DNA of 64,000 nt from Rikenella sp031549665. GTDB lineage: Bacteria > Bacteroidota > Bacteroidia > Bacteroidales > Rikenellaceae. The stretch covers positions 124,001 through 188,000 of the forward strand of contig JAVBPJ010000002.1 of NCBI GenBank assembly GCA_031549665.1. The letters are read 5' to 3'. Position numbers and translations under genes: made by a program. The stretch's first letter is position 1. The number at the start of each line of letters is the position of its first letter. Of this stretch, positions 52,201 to 60,390 are shown piece after piece. The notes beneath the pieces are model-generated. The model saw nothing but the letters and a program-made list of their open reading frames with translations. It made no database searches and was not told where the DNA came from.

Positions 52201-53546
52201 AGCGGGGTGTAGCCCCACGGCTCGTAGTACGAGGGGAAGACGGTGATGTCCATCGCCACCAGCAGTTCGTAGTAGCTTTTGTTGAAAATGCCGTCGTCGC
52301 CGTTGAGGTAGCTGGGCACAAAAACGATGTTCACGCGCCCGACGCGGTCGAGCAGGCCCCGCTGGGCCAGCCGGTTGATTACCGGATCGTTGTCGGGGTC
52401 GCCCAGGTAGTGGGTGGAGTGCATGGCTCCCTGGTAGTCGATGGGGTCGGAGCCTTGGCCGCTCATCAACAGTTGCAGGTCGCGGCGCGGGCCGTGGTGC
52501 CAGCACGGAACCATGATGTAGGCCAGGATGTCGCGCTGAAGTTCGGCGCTGTCGTCGAGCTGGGCCAGCGAGTCGATGAACTCGTCGATCCCTTTGTTCT
52601 TGAATTCGTAGCGACCGCCGATCGAAACCAGCAGGGGGTCGTTTTCGAACGTAACGCCGAGGGTCTTTTCCGCCACGTCGATCAGCAGGGCGCGGCCCTC
52701 TTTTCGTTTTTGTTCGAAAAGTTCGCCCTCCCACACAAAGCTGTTTTCAAAACCGTTCGGAGTAACGGCCGATACTTGCTTCCCAAGCAGGGCGTTGCAT
52801 TCGCGCTCGGTAATGTGACTGACGGTGGCAAAGCCGTCCAGGTGGTGGGCGGCGGCCTTTTCGATGGAGTGTTTGGCGGTAACGCCGAACTGGCGGGCCA
52901 GGTCGTCGGCATGGAAGTTCTCCAGTCCGCTGTAAAGCGGGAGCCCGTGGCCGGCAATACACCGGCCCGTCACGGTGGCGTGCGTGGTGAAGGCGGTGGC
53001 GACGGTGGGAACCGCTTTTTGCAGGTAGAGGCCGCCGCTGGCGGTCATCCACTCGTGGAAGTGGGCCACGGCGTGCTTGCCGGGCTGGTTGTAAAAATTG
53101 ACGTAACTTTCGACGACCTTGCCGGCGGCGTGGCCGAAAAGCACGGGTTCGATGTAGTCCCACTGGCCGCTGATGGAGTCGACCTGATAGCCCTCCCACA
53201 GCTTGGCGAGGACCTGGTCTTTCTGGCCGATCAGGCTCGAGTAGTTGACCAAAATGGCAATGGGATTCCCCTCTACACGCCAGCGCCCCACGCGTATCCG
53301 CAGTCCTTCGACGTCGTAGGCCATTTGGCGCCATGCTTTGAGCAGGTTGGGGTCTTCTTCAAATTCGGGATTGTGGGTCTCGCTGGGCAGGTCGGGGCCG
53401 ATCACCAGGTAGTGGTCGCCGAAATGCTCAATGGCGGTGAGCGCCTTGGTGGCCACTACGGTGTGGATGCCTCCGATTTTATTGCAGACTTCCCAGCTGA
53501 TCTCAAAAAGCAGGTCCGGCGCAGTACGTGATTGGTTGGTGTTCAT
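49275..53546 (-). CDS. Fused glycogen synthase (GT3) and alpha-glucan phosphorylase (GT35)
   Basis: 1423 residues. The N-terminal ~550 residues are a eukaryote-like glycogen synthase (GT3): EISWEVCNKIGGIHTVVATKA-type start (WEVCNKIGG), YYEPWGYTPLESIAF. The rest is a short-type glycogen/starch phosphorylase (AGDYLKESSDKNVPM, GTSGEKAVMNGV with the PLP lysine near residue 1180, LDGWWVEGY). One protein thus adds glucose to glycogen from NDP-glucose and removes it as glucose-1-phosphate, letting one transcript control both directions. This fusion is typical of Bacteroidota. A -7-like TATCTTTA lies at 53585-53592. Confidence 0.92.
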   Translation of the reverse strand: MNTNQSRTAPDLLFEISWEVCNKIGGIHTVVATKALTAIEHFGDHYLVIGPDLPSETHNPEFEEDPNLLKAWRQMAYDVEGLRIRVGRWRVEGNPIAILVNYSSLIGQKDQVLAKLWEGYQVDSISGQWDYIEPVLFGHAAGKVVESYVNFYNQPGKHAVAHFHEWMTASGGLYLQKAVPTVATAFTTHATVTGRCIAGHGLPLYSGLENFHADDLARQFGVTAKHSIEKAAAHHLDGFATVSHITERECNALLGKQVSAVTPNGFENSFVWEGELFEQKRKEGRALLIDVAEKTLGVTFENDPLLVSIGGRYEFKNKGIDEFIDSLAQLDDSAELQRDILAYIMVPCWHHGPRRDLQLLMSGQGSDPIDYQGAMHSTHYLGDPDNDPVINRLAQRGLLDRVGRVNIVFVPSYLNGDDGIFNKSYYELLVAMDITVFPSYYEPWGYTPLESIAFSVPTVTTNLAGFGLWVERYSAGTHQGVTVVNRNDFNSPEVTAAIAATVTRYANMTPDQMQAEREAARQISTTALWSNLYDHYLDLYDHAIEQTANRVARAYTEGGGTIHEQLNYVHQQLALDTKPRWTRLMIERTMPERLHILEELTRNLWWSWYDPARRLFESIDPELWAEVERNPIALLDRLDLPKLKELAENQSFLQELDAVYHVFQAYMAEKPAEGQPRIAYFSMEYGLHHSLKIYSGGLGILAGDYLKESSDKNVPMVAVGLLYRYGYFTQRLSASGDQEASYEAQNFFKLPISPVRDEAGNWTTVSVNFPGRSIVARLWRCDVGRTPLYLMDADHELNLEEDRSVTHHLYGGNWENRLKQEMLLGVGGVRLLAALGIENDVCHCNEGHAAFMGLERMHNTIDRNDLSFSEALEVVRSSSLFTTHTPVPAGHDAFPEDMIRQYMSHYPDRLKITWDQFINLGKTRPNDPGEKFSMSVLASNLSQEVNGVSWLHGEVSKDILAPMWPGYLPCELHIGYVTNGVHFPTWAATRLKDMYYRHFGEAFRNGDYSKVNWEKIYTMDDAELWDARLYLKERLMKQIRRRLADPVQFRFDSPRQLVQVQDSLKNDVLTIGFARRFATYKRAHLLFTNMERLARIVNNPERPVQFVFAGKAHPADKAGQDLIKRIVEVSKMPQFLGKIIFLQNYDMELARRMVQGVDIWMNTPTRPLEASGTSGEKAVMNGVMHFSVLDGWWVEGYKEGAGWSLPLESTFDDPRFQDEIDAELIYNILEEQIAPLYYQRNSDNVPSEWVATVKRCIAEVASNFTTNRMMQDYEDRFYYKLFERNRQVVANDFAEAREIAAWKRRVSRSWDKVSVVDFKQYDIAHSAVKLGGHYNLEVEVDIDGLLPEDIGVELVVAEQVVEGKPVRIRAIRPFRQTSLEGRIALYRLETIPQYSGAFDAAIRVYAKNSKLPHRMDFALVKWV

Positions 53547-53584
53547 GGAGAAGGGGAATGGGGATTGACGGTGATAATCGGCGG

Positions 53585-53592
53585 TAAAGATA
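53585..53592 (-). promoter_or_regulatory. -7-like box of the glycogen gene
   Basis: TATCTTTA on the minus strand (last base off consensus), about 39 bases before the ATG; no TTG at -33. It sits in the 61-base gap after yraN. Confidence 0.35.
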
Positions 53593-53607
53593 GGGTTTTC
53601 TGCCGAC

Positions 53608-53973
53608 TTATCGATTCACGCCCAGGTAAAGCCGACAACTTGCCGTGTCGGTTTGGTCGTATTCCACGGCCAGCAGGTCGAGCGAAATTTCGCCCTGCAG
53701 GTTGTATTCCCGCACGTGCCGTTCGGCCGCCCGTTCCATGTGGGCGAGCTTGGCGGGGGTAAGGGCTTTTTCGGGCCGGAGGTCGTCGGCGCGGCCGGGA
53801 TTCCGGCGGGTTTTGACCTCGATGAAGTGGACCACGCCGTCCCGCAGCGCCACCAGATCGATGTCGCTCTTGCCGGAGCGGATGCGCTGTCCCAGCACCT
53901 CGAAGCCCTGTTGGGCGAGGTAGCAGGCAGCCACCTCTTCGCCGTGCAGGCCCAGATCGTAGTGTTTTGCCAT
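53608..53973 (-). CDS. YraN/UPF0102 family protein
   Basis: 121 residues: LGLHGEEVAACYLAQQGFEVL, RSGKSDIDLVALRDG and HFIEVKTRRN give the E-D-ExK arrangement of restriction-endonuclease-like folds. Family related to Holliday-junction-type nucleases; activity not proven. ATG 53973 chosen at the family start. Follows pepE by 80 bases. Confidence 0.88.
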   Translation of the reverse strand: MAKHYDLGLHGEEVAACYLAQQGFEVLGQRIRSGKSDIDLVALRDGVVHFIEVKTRRNPGRADDLRPEKALTPAKLAHMERAAERHVREYNLQGEISLDLLAVEYDQTDTASCRLYLGVNR

Positions 53974-54053
53974 GAATTTGAATGGCTGCGGGGCGGGGAC
54001 CAAATGGAATTTTCCCCAACCAAAGTCCCCCGCCCGTGCAGCCTTACTCCCGG

Positions 54054-54755
54054 TTACAGGAGGGTTGAAAGATTTCCGGACACCTCTTGCGGTTCCTGTC
54101 CGTAACGGAACAGGCGCAGGGTGTGCGGGCCGATGAGCGACAGCGACTCTCCGTCCACCAGCAGCATGCACCCCTCGCGCAGTCCGGCGACGGTGGTCGA
54201 ACGGTTGGCGGCAAGGAACTCTTCGATGCGTTGTTGGCGGGTTTCGCCGGCGTGTCCGGCGGGGTGCGAGTCGAGGTAATGGGGGTTGATCTGGAAGGGG
54301 ATCAGCCCCAGCGTGTCGAACGAGGCGGGTTCGACAATGGGCATGTCGTTGGTGGTGCGCAGGCTGGGGCAGGCGACGTTCGAACCGGCGCTCCAGCCGA
54401 TGTAGGGGGTTCCCGCTGCCACTTTTTCGCGGATGGGGCCCATGATGCCGGCCTCCTGCATCGATTTCACCAGGTGGAAGGTGTTTCCTCCCCCGACCAC
54501 GATCGCCTCGGCTTCGAGTACCGCTTTGACCGGGTCGGCGTGGCGGTGGATTGAGTCGACCTCGACCCCGAACTCTCCGAAACGGGCCTGTACCTTGGCC
54601 TGATAGTCGTCGTACGAGAAGGTAACGGCGGCGTAAGGGATAAAGAGTGCACGCTTGACCCCGTGCGGGGCGAGGAACGCCCGGATCTGTTCTTTGGGGT
54701 ATTCGAGGTAGCCTTCGCCGGCATTGGTCGAGTTGCTGATTAAAAGGAGTCTCAT
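54054..54755 (-). CDS. pepE: Peptidase E (alpha-aspartyl dipeptidase)
   Basis: 233 residues, S51 family: GGGNTFHLVKSM and the nucleophile Ser122 in YIGWSAGSN, with PFQINPHYLDSH. Hydrolyses Asp-X dipeptides. ATG overlaps the purN stop as ATGA (54752-54755). Confidence 0.95.
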   Translation of the reverse strand: MRLLLISNSTNAGEGYLEYPKEQIRAFLAPHGVKRALFIPYAAVTFSYDDYQAKVQARFGEFGVEVDSIHRHADPVKAVLEAEAIVVGGGNTFHLVKSMQEAGIMGPIREKVAAGTPYIGWSAGSNVACPSLRTTNDMPIVEPASFDTLGLIPFQINPHYLDSHPAGHAGETRQQRIEEFLAANRSTTVAGLREGCMLLVDGESLSLIGPHTLRLFRYGQEPQEVSGNLSTLL

Positions 54756-55324
54756 AGCGCTAACAGAGTTTGTTCGATGATCGTGGGAAAATATTGGTGT
54801 TCGAGGGCGTGGATCTTTTGCGCCAGCTTTTCGGGGGTGTCGTCGGGGGTTACCTCCACGCGGGCTTGGAAAAGGATGTCGCCCCGGTCGTACTGTTCAT
54901 TCACGAGGTGGATGGTGATGCCCGATTCGCGCTCTGCCGCCTCGATCACGGCCCGGTGTACGCGGTCGCCGTACATGCCCTTGCCGCCGTGGGCGGGCAG
55001 CAGGGCCGGATGGATGTTGACGATGCGGTCTGCAAACCGTTGGATGAGGTACGGCGGAACCAGCCACAGGAAACCGGCCAGCACGATGAAGTCGATCCCG
55101 TGGAGGCGGAGCAGTTCGGCCACTTTTCCCTCGGGGTCGGCCAGCTCTTCTTTTGAGAAGGTGGCCGTGGGAACGCCGAACTGTTTTGCCCGCTCCAGGG
55201 CATAGGCGTCGGGGCGATTCGAAAGCAGCAGCGCCACTTCGGCCGTCTCCGACCCCTTGAAATGGGCCATGATGGCCTCGGCATTGCTGCCCGAACCCGA
55301 TGCGAATATCGCCATCTTCTTCAT
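54752..55324 (-). CDS. purN: Phosphoribosylglycinamide formyltransferase
   Basis: 190 residues: FASGSGSNAEAIM start, VLAGFLWLVP, catalytic NIHPALLPAHGGKGMYG and VNEQYDRGDI. Transfers formyl from 10-formyl-THF to GAR in purine synthesis. ATG 55324 is the family start; an upstream extension is not conserved. A TACTTTTA box lies at 55354-55361. Confidence 0.95.
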   Translation of the reverse strand: MKKMAIFASGSGSNAEAIMAHFKGSETAEVALLLSNRPDAYALERAKQFGVPTATFSKEELADPEGKVAELLRLHGIDFIVLAGFLWLVPPYLIQRFADRIVNIHPALLPAHGGKGMYGDRVHRAVIEAAERESGITIHLVNEQYDRGDILFQARVEVTPDDTPEKLAQKIHALEHQYFPTIIEQTLLAL

Positions 55325-55403
55325 AATGAAATCTTTACAATGCTTTTCCGAAATAAAAGTACAAAAAAAAAGGATCAATGCCCCTCGGTTTGGGAAAAAA
55401 GGC

Positions 55404-55411
55404 TACTTTTG
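55404..55411 (+). promoter_or_regulatory. acpP -7 box
   Basis: TACTTTTG, a full -7 match, about 79 bases before the acpP ATG, so the leader is longer than usual. No TTG at -33. Confidence 0.5.
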
Positions 55412-55489
55412 CGGAGAAATTGGGTGGTGATCGGAGACGGTTGCCTCCCCATGCAAAAGGACACATTGTTAAACCTAAACCTAAACGCT

Positions 55490-55726
55490 ATGTCAGACAT
55501 TTCTTCAAAAGTAGTCGAAATCATCGTTGACAAACTGGGAGTAGACGCAGCCGAAGCCGTTCCCGCCGCCAGCTTTACCAACGACCTGGGAGCCGACTCT
55601 CTCGACACCGTGGAGTTGATCATGGAGTTCGAAAAAGAGTTCGAAATCTCGATTCCCGACGAAGACGCTGAAAAGATCGGTACCGTAGGCGACGCGATCA
55701 GCTACATCGAGGCAAAAAAGAAATAA
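55490..55726 (+). CDS. acpP: Acyl carrier protein
   Basis: 78 residues; GADSLDTVEL holds the phosphopantetheine serine Ser37. Acidic, four-helix. Carries acyl chains in fatty-acid synthesis. ATG 55490 is preceded by ACCTAAACCTAAACGCT; the short direct repeat CCTAAA may be chance. Hairpin 55762-55795 separates it from fabF. Confidence 0.97.
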   Translation: MSDISSKVVEIIVDKLGVDAAEAVPAASFTNDLGADSLDTVELIMEFEKEFEISIPDEDAEKIGTVGDAISYIEAKKK

Positions 55727-55761
55727 TACGCCTGTCTCGGACCTAATATAGATAACTGTTT

Positions 55762-55795
55762 CGAACACGCCCCCTCCGCCCGGAGAACGTGTTCG
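55762..55795 (+). other. Hairpin between acpP and fabF
   Basis: CGAACACG (55762-55769) pairs with CGTGTTCG (55788-55795), with CTCC/GGAG inside. Only a weak T run (GTTTTC) follows after 5 bases. Probably an attenuator or mRNA stabiliser that keeps ACP above FabF. Confidence 0.45.
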
Positions 55796-55848
55796 GAGCA
55801 GTTTTCGTAGGTCGTCCCCCTTCAAACAAAACCTTCCCACGCAACCAT

Positions 55849-57099
55849 ATGAATCTAAGGAGAGTAGTAGTTACCGGTATTGGCACGATCAATCCCCTGG
55901 GCAATAACATTGAGCAATACTTCGAAAACCTCGAAAAAGGCGTAAGCGGAGCAGCCCCCATTACCCACTTCGACGCTTCGAAATTCAAAACCCAATTCGC
56001 GTGCGAAGTCAAAGGGTTTGATCCCAACGAACATTTCGACCGCAAGGAAGCGCGCAAGTACGACCGCTTCACCCAATTCGCCCTGGTGGCAGCCGAAGAG
56101 GCCGTCCGGGATGCGAACATCGACCCCTCGACCCTCGATCTCGACCAGGCCGGAGTAATCTGGGCTTCGGGAATCGGCGGCATCGAAACCTTTTACCAGG
56201 AAGTGGACGCCTTCGCCAAAGGCGACGGAACCCCCCGCTTCAACCCCTTCTTCATTCCGAAGATGATCGCCGACATCGCCGCCGGCCACATCTCGATGCG
56301 CTACGGTTTCCGCGGACCCAACTACTGCACCGTGTCGGCCTGCGCCTCGTCCAACCACGCCATTATCGACTCCCTCAACCTGATCCGGATGGGGAAAGCC
56401 GACCTGATAATCACCGGCGGTTCCGAAGCCGCCATCAACCCCGCGGGACTGGGAGGCTTCAACGCCATGCAAGCCCTTTCGACCCGCAACGACGACCCCC
56501 AAACCGCTTCGCGCCCCTTCGACGTGGGCCGCGACGGTTTTGTGATGGGCGAAGGAGCCGGAGCCCTGATCCTCGAAGAGTACGAACACGCCAAAGCCCG
56601 CGGCGCTAAAATCTACGCCGAAGTGGCCGGAGGCGGCATGAGCGCCGACGCCTACCACCTGACCGCCCCCCATCCCGAAGGGGCAGGGGCCTGCAAGTCG
56701 ATGCAAAACGCGCTCAAGGATGCCGGCATCTTACCCACCGACATCGACTACATCAACACCCACGGTACCTCCACTCCGGTGGGCGACCCCGCCGAACTGA
56801 AGGGCATTGCCGCCGCCTTTGGCGACCACATGTACACCATGAACATCAGCGCCACCAAGTCGATGACCGGACACCTGCTGGGCGCAGCGGCAGCCATCGA
56901 GGCGCTGGCCTCGATCATGGCGATCACCCGCGGAGTCATCCCTCCCACCATCAACAACGCAGAACTCGATCCCGAGATCGATCCCAAACTGAACCTTACG
57001 CTCAACAAAGCCCAAAAACGCGACGTGAACTACGTGTTGAGCAATACGTTCGGGTTCGGGGGACACAACTCGTCGGTGATCCTCAAAAAAGTGAAATAA
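55849..57099 (+). CDS. fabF: 3-oxoacyl-[ACP] synthase II
   Basis: 416 residues: catalytic Cys165 in CTVSACASSNHA, His in NTHGTSTPVGD and in SMTGHLLGAAAA. Elongates acyl-ACP by Claisen condensation with malonyl-ACP. ATG 55849 lies at the family start (NLRRVVVTGIGTINPLG). acpP, fabF and rnc form a run also seen in many bacteria. Confidence 0.97.
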   Translation: MNLRRVVVTGIGTINPLGNNIEQYFENLEKGVSGAAPITHFDASKFKTQFACEVKGFDPNEHFDRKEARKYDRFTQFALVAAEEAVRDANIDPSTLDLDQAGVIWASGIGGIETFYQEVDAFAKGDGTPRFNPFFIPKMIADIAAGHISMRYGFRGPNYCTVSACASSNHAIIDSLNLIRMGKADLIITGGSEAAINPAGLGGFNAMQALSTRNDDPQTASRPFDVGRDGFVMGEGAGALILEEYEHAKARGAKIYAEVAGGGMSADAYHLTAPHPEGAGACKSMQNALKDAGILPTDIDYINTHGTSTPVGDPAELKGIAAAFGDHMYTMNISATKSMTGHLLGAAAAIEALASIMAITRGVIPPTINNAELDPEIDPKLNLTLNKAQKRDVNYVLSNTFGFGGHNSSVILKKVK

Positions 57100-57159
57100 C
57101 GCTCTTTCGGCCGTTTCAACACGCGCTTGAAGGAAGCTCCGTCAACCGAAGAGGAATGA

Positions 57160-57918
57160 ATGGTCGAACCATTTGTTCCTCTTCCCCGTTACAGCCCCCC
57201 CATGAATCCTTTCCCCTGGTTTCGAAATTCGGAAGATCGGCGATACCACCGACTGATCCGGCGTATTTTCGGCATCTCCGCGCACAACATCGAACTCTAC
57301 AAGCTGGCGCTGGTACACCGTTCCGCCTCGGTATGGACCGGACAGGCGATGGTGAACAACGAACGGCTCGAATTCCTGGGCGACACCATCCTCGACAGCG
57401 TTGTGTCGGAATGCCTGTTCCTGGCCCTGCCCGACCACGACGAGGGGATGCTGAGCAAACTCCGTTCGCGCATCGTCAGCCGCGAGTCGCTCAACCAGTT
57501 GGCTCTCGACCTGGGATTGGAGGGAGAGATCGTTACCCACTCCTCGAACCGCGGGTCGAGGCCCAACAACCTGTACGGAGACGCCCTCGAAGCGCTGGTG
57601 GGCGCGCTTTTCCTCGACCGGGGCTACGACGCCACCTACCGTGTGCTGGTGGGGACGCTGCTGGTGCAACACCTGGATTTCGACCTGCTGATCGAAAAAG
57701 ACCACGACTACAAGAGCCAAATCATCGAGTGGTGCCAAAAACAGCGCCAGCCCTTTTTCTTCGACAGCCACTCCACGCCCAAACACACCGACCTCCACCC
57801 GCAGTTCGAATCGATCCTGACCATCGGGGGAGAGGTTGCGGGTCAGGGTTTTGGTCGTTCCAAGAAAGAGGCGGAACAGCAGGCCGCCGCCAAGGCCTGT
57901 TCGGAGCGCATCGGATAG
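57160..57918 (+). CDS. rnc: Ribonuclease III
   Basis: 252 residues (238 if the second ATG, 57202, is used). RNase III signature NNERLEFLGDTILD with catalytic Glu71 and Asp75, second acidic site LYGDALEALVGALFLDRGY, and a C-terminal dsRNA-binding domain (about 180-250). Processes rRNA and structured mRNA. 60 bases after fabF. Confidence 0.96.
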   Translation: MVEPFVPLPRYSPPMNPFPWFRNSEDRRYHRLIRRIFGISAHNIELYKLALVHRSASVWTGQAMVNNERLEFLGDTILDSVVSECLFLALPDHDEGMLSKLRSRIVSRESLNQLALDLGLEGEIVTHSSNRGSRPNNLYGDALEALVGALFLDRGYDATYRVLVGTLLVQHLDFDLLIEKDHDYKSQIIEWCQKQRQPFFFDSHSTPKHTDLHPQFESILTIGGEVAGQGFGRSKKEAEQQAAAKACSERIG

Positions 57919-58005
57919 CCACAAAAGGGATGTTTTTTCCGCGAAAGAGGCGGAGTCACCCGCCGACGGATCGCCCGTTCCCCCATTCTTTCAGCCAGCC
58001 CCGCT

Positions 58006-58040
58006 AAAAAAGCGGAGGCTCCCATGTGGGAGCCTCCGCT
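58006..58040 (-). terminator. Terminator after the beta-barrel gene
   Basis: 14-bp perfect stem (58011-58024 with 58027-58040) with a two-base loop on paper, T run on the minus strand from 58006-58011. Between convergent rnc and the beta-barrel gene, possibly bidirectional. Confidence 0.85.
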
Positions 58041-58062
58041 AGCCTGGCAGGGAGGAACGAGC

Positions 58063-58689
58063 CTAGAAGGCGATCCCGACCCGTACGCCCAGGTCGTGCA
58101 ATCCCTTGATCTTGTAGGTGAGGATATCTCCCTGGTTCGAACCGTAGGCGTAATAGGCGCCCACGTGGATCCCTATCCGGTTGTCGGGGTTGGGAAAAAT
58201 GTTGATCCCGATCTCGGGCGAGAGGTAAACACCCCACGTATCGTCGTAGACTTCGAGTACCGAGAGGTAACCCGCCAGCCGCGCATAGCTTGCTCCGACC
58301 CGTGCGGCCACGTAGGGTTCCACAACGCCGCCGCTCTCGAAACGGTAACGCACCAGCGCGCCAAAGGGAATTTGGAAACGCGATTGTTGCATGTCGGTGG
58401 TAACGGTGCCGCCATTGTCCAGAAAGTAGGTTTTCTCACCCGTATACTGGTTGTTGGTGTGGAAGCCTGCGAAGAGGCCGGCAACAAGTCCCCTGTCTAA
58501 CAGGTATCCTCCTTCGACGTTCATTCCCCACCCGCTGAGCTTGTGGGCAAAATCGGGATTGTTGATCGGAACGTTCAGCTGCCAGTCGATCTGGAAATAG
58601 GCTTTGTTTACAGCCTGAGCGTGGGTGGCAGAAAGGGAGGCGGCCCATCCGAGGGCGGCCAGTAACAGAACTTTATAATGTGTTTTCAT
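58063..58689 (-). CDS. Outer-membrane beta-barrel protein (porin-like)
   Basis: 208 residues; signal peptide to about 25 (SATHAQA), then alternating hydrophobic/polar strands with aromatic girdles (VAGLFAGFHTNN, VEPYVAARVGASYA, GIHVGAYYAYG) and the C-terminal motif VRVGIAF ending in Phe, typical of Bam substrates. Small OmpA/OmpX-type barrel. Starts 20 bases after the DUF4136 gene's stop, so the two are probably cotranscribed. Specific role unknown. Confidence 0.85.
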   Translation of the reverse strand: MKTHYKVLLLAALGWAASLSATHAQAVNKAYFQIDWQLNVPINNPDFAHKLSGWGMNVEGGYLLDRGLVAGLFAGFHTNNQYTGEKTYFLDNGGTVTTDMQQSRFQIPFGALVRYRFESGGVVEPYVAARVGASYARLAGYLSVLEVYDDTWGVYLSPEIGINIFPNPDNRIGIHVGAYYAYGSNQGDILTYKIKGLHDLGVRVGIAF

Positions 58690-58709
58690 GGCAATTTGCG
58701 AATACGGGG

Positions 58710-59345
58710 TTATTTTTCGAGGTACGGAGATTGAATGAACGACTGGTCGACAGCGTCCAGGGCGCGGGCCATATCAAGCGACAGGTCGCCGCTCAACAAA
58801 CCGGTCATAAAGGAGTTCCAGATGACCGTCAGGTCGGCATTCGCGCCTTGTGGAACGGTCAAATCGAGAATCTGACCCAACAACGATCCGGTGCTGTAGC
58901 TGTACACAACCGAATAGGGGTAGTACCAGCCGGCCCAGCCGCCCCACCAGGTGGGATCCCACCAGTAGGGATAGGTCTCCCACCAATACGGATAGCTGGT
59001 GAAGTAGCGGGTGCATTCAACATAACTTACTTGCACGCCTAAATCGGCCACCGCCTTGTCGTGGGTACGGACGTAGCCCCGTTGGGAGAGGTTATCGACG
59101 TACTCGTCGATGATTTGCAGGGCCTGGGCATCGTCCCAATAGACAGGCTCCGTGTCGGGTTCCGAAGAGGCGCCGATCAGCAAAATGCTGTCGGGAATGT
59201 AAAAGGTGGAATAGCTCGAGAAATCGGTTTGCGGAGCTACGTTGGTGTAAACCAACAAATTGTTGTTGAGCTCGGAAAGATCGGGCTCTTTTTGGCACGC
59301 CGTGAGTGCAGCGGCAAACAGGGCGGCCGTGAGGAACTTTTTCAT
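58710..59345 (-). CDS. DUF4136 lipoprotein with Trp/Tyr-rich segment
   Basis: 211 residues; lipobox AALTACQKE (Cys17). DUF4136 domain: DFSSYSTFYIPD, ALQIIDEYVDNLSQRGY, ADLGVQVSYVE; between about 130 and 165 lies a striking Trp/Tyr run (YPYWWETYPYWWD, GWAGWYYPY). DUF4136 proteins are outer-membrane or periplasmic lipoproteins of unknown function, common in Bacteroidota. ATG 59345; -7 box at 59414-59421. Confidence 0.85.
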   Translation of the reverse strand: MKKFLTAALFAAALTACQKEPDLSELNNNLLVYTNVAPQTDFSSYSTFYIPDSILLIGASSEPDTEPVYWDDAQALQIIDEYVDNLSQRGYVRTHDKAVADLGVQVSYVECTRYFTSYPYWWETYPYWWDPTWWGGWAGWYYPYSVVYSYSTGSLLGQILDLTVPQGANADLTVIWNSFMTGLLSGDLSLDMARALDAVDQSFIQSPYLEK

Positions 59346-59413
59346 ATTAACAGGTTTTTGTAAAAGGGAAAAAGAATGAAGTGTTGTCTTCCTGTATCGG
59401 GCAATTTTCATTC

Positions 59414-59421
59414 CAAAATTA
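59414..59421 (-). promoter_or_regulatory. -7 box of the DUF4136 gene
   Basis: TAATTTTG on the minus strand, full -7 match, about 69 bases before the ATG. No TTG at -33. Confidence 0.4.
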
Positions 59422-59486
59422 GCGAAAGTGAAGCTGAAAGGCCTCCGTTCCTGCCACTTACGTACAAATGGAGTATGGTTTTGTCC

Positions 59487-59529
59487 AAAAAGAGGTCTCC
59501 CGCCTCCGGCGGAAGCCGAGGGCGGGAGA
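59487..59529 (-). terminator. Probable terminator for tsaB operon
   Basis: TCTCCCGCC (59496-59504) pairs with GGCGGGAGA (59521-59529) around an inner GC-rich hairpin; T5 on the minus strand (complement of 59487-59491). Located about 150 bases after the tsaB stop. Confidence 0.55.
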
Positions 59530-59679
59530 GGCATTTTATTGAGTTGGCTTACAAAATAAAATCGGAGTTGTTATCCGGTACAAAGATCGGGAGTCGCACT
59601 TCGTCCCGAAATCCCCCAAAGGAGGGAAATTGCGGCGGCGGACTCCCTAAAAAAGGGGAGGGACAGGGGGGGAGAAAGA

Positions 59680-60381
59680 TCAGAAAAGGGGCCGCTTTGC
59701 CGTGGTGGCGACAAACTCCTTGAGGTAGTGCGGCTCGAAATAGGCGGTCTGTACGAAATCCCGCGCACGAAAAGCCTCTTCGGCCAGGGAGACCATCCCG
59801 CGGGCCGACGAGGCGACCCTGGCCAAACGGGCATGGGGCAGCAGGGGGGCGCATTTCTCGGCTCCGTTGCCGAAAATCAGCACCTCGCGGCCGGCATATC
59901 CGGCCAGGAATTCGGGGGTGATGATCTCGGCCCGGGTATCGGTGAGCGGATTCAGGGCCAGGTCGAACAGGCGGGTGTACACCTCCATCCGGCGCGCGTC
60001 GATCATCGGTACCAGCAGGGCGGTTTCGGGTTGTTCGATGGGGACGATGCCTGCCCGGTACTCTTCGGCCAGCAGATTGGCCAGCGCACGAAGCGAGTCG
60101 ATGGCGATCAGCGGACGGTCGATGGCGTAGCAGATTCCCTTGGCCAGCGAAACGCCGATGCGCAGGCCGGTGTACGAACCGGGACCCGCTCCTACGGCCA
60201 CTGCGTCCAGTTCGGCGGGGTCGAGGTGGTGTTCCCGCAGCACTTCGTCGACAAACAGACCCAGCGCGTTGGCGTGTTCGCGGCCTCCCTCGTTTTCACG
60301 CAGGGCCACCAATTCGCCGTCCGCCCCCAGGGCGACAGAGCAGATTTCGGTGCCTGTTTCAATGCTCAGGATCGTTGCCAT
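59680..60381 (-). CDS. tsaB: tRNA t6A biosynthesis protein TsaB
   Basis: 233 residues, ASKHA fold: ILSIETGTEICSVAL, GPGSYTGLRIGVSLAKG and IDARRMEVYTRLF. Scaffold partner of TsaD in N6-threonylcarbamoyladenosine synthesis at A37. Starts 9 bases after the adaptor gene's stop, so it is part of the tolC-adaptor transcript. Confidence 0.95.
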   Translation of the reverse strand: MATILSIETGTEICSVALGADGELVALRENEGGREHANALGLFVDEVLREHHLDPAELDAVAVGAGPGSYTGLRIGVSLAKGICYAIDRPLIAIDSLRALANLLAEEYRAGIVPIEQPETALLVPMIDARRMEVYTRLFDLALNPLTDTRAEIITPEFLAGYAGREVLIFGNGAEKCAPLLPHARLARVASSARGMVSLAEEAFRARDFVQTAYFEPHYLKEFVATTAKRPLF

Positions 60382-60390
60382 GGGGATCGT

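Larger units (their letters stand above)
59346..59679. other. Gene-free stretch between DUF4136 and tsaB
   Basis: 334 bases without a gene. Contents: the DUF4136 -7 box (59414-59421), the tsaB terminator-like hairpin (59487-59529), and a purine/pyrimidine-skewed part (about 59585-59680) with several C- and G-runs that can form hairpins such as TCCCT/AGGGA. Nothing else recognised. Confidence 0.5.

Noticed and set aside
59585..59680. C/G-run region as an intergenic repeat element
   Set aside because: No second copy was recognised in the window, so repeat status cannot be supported.
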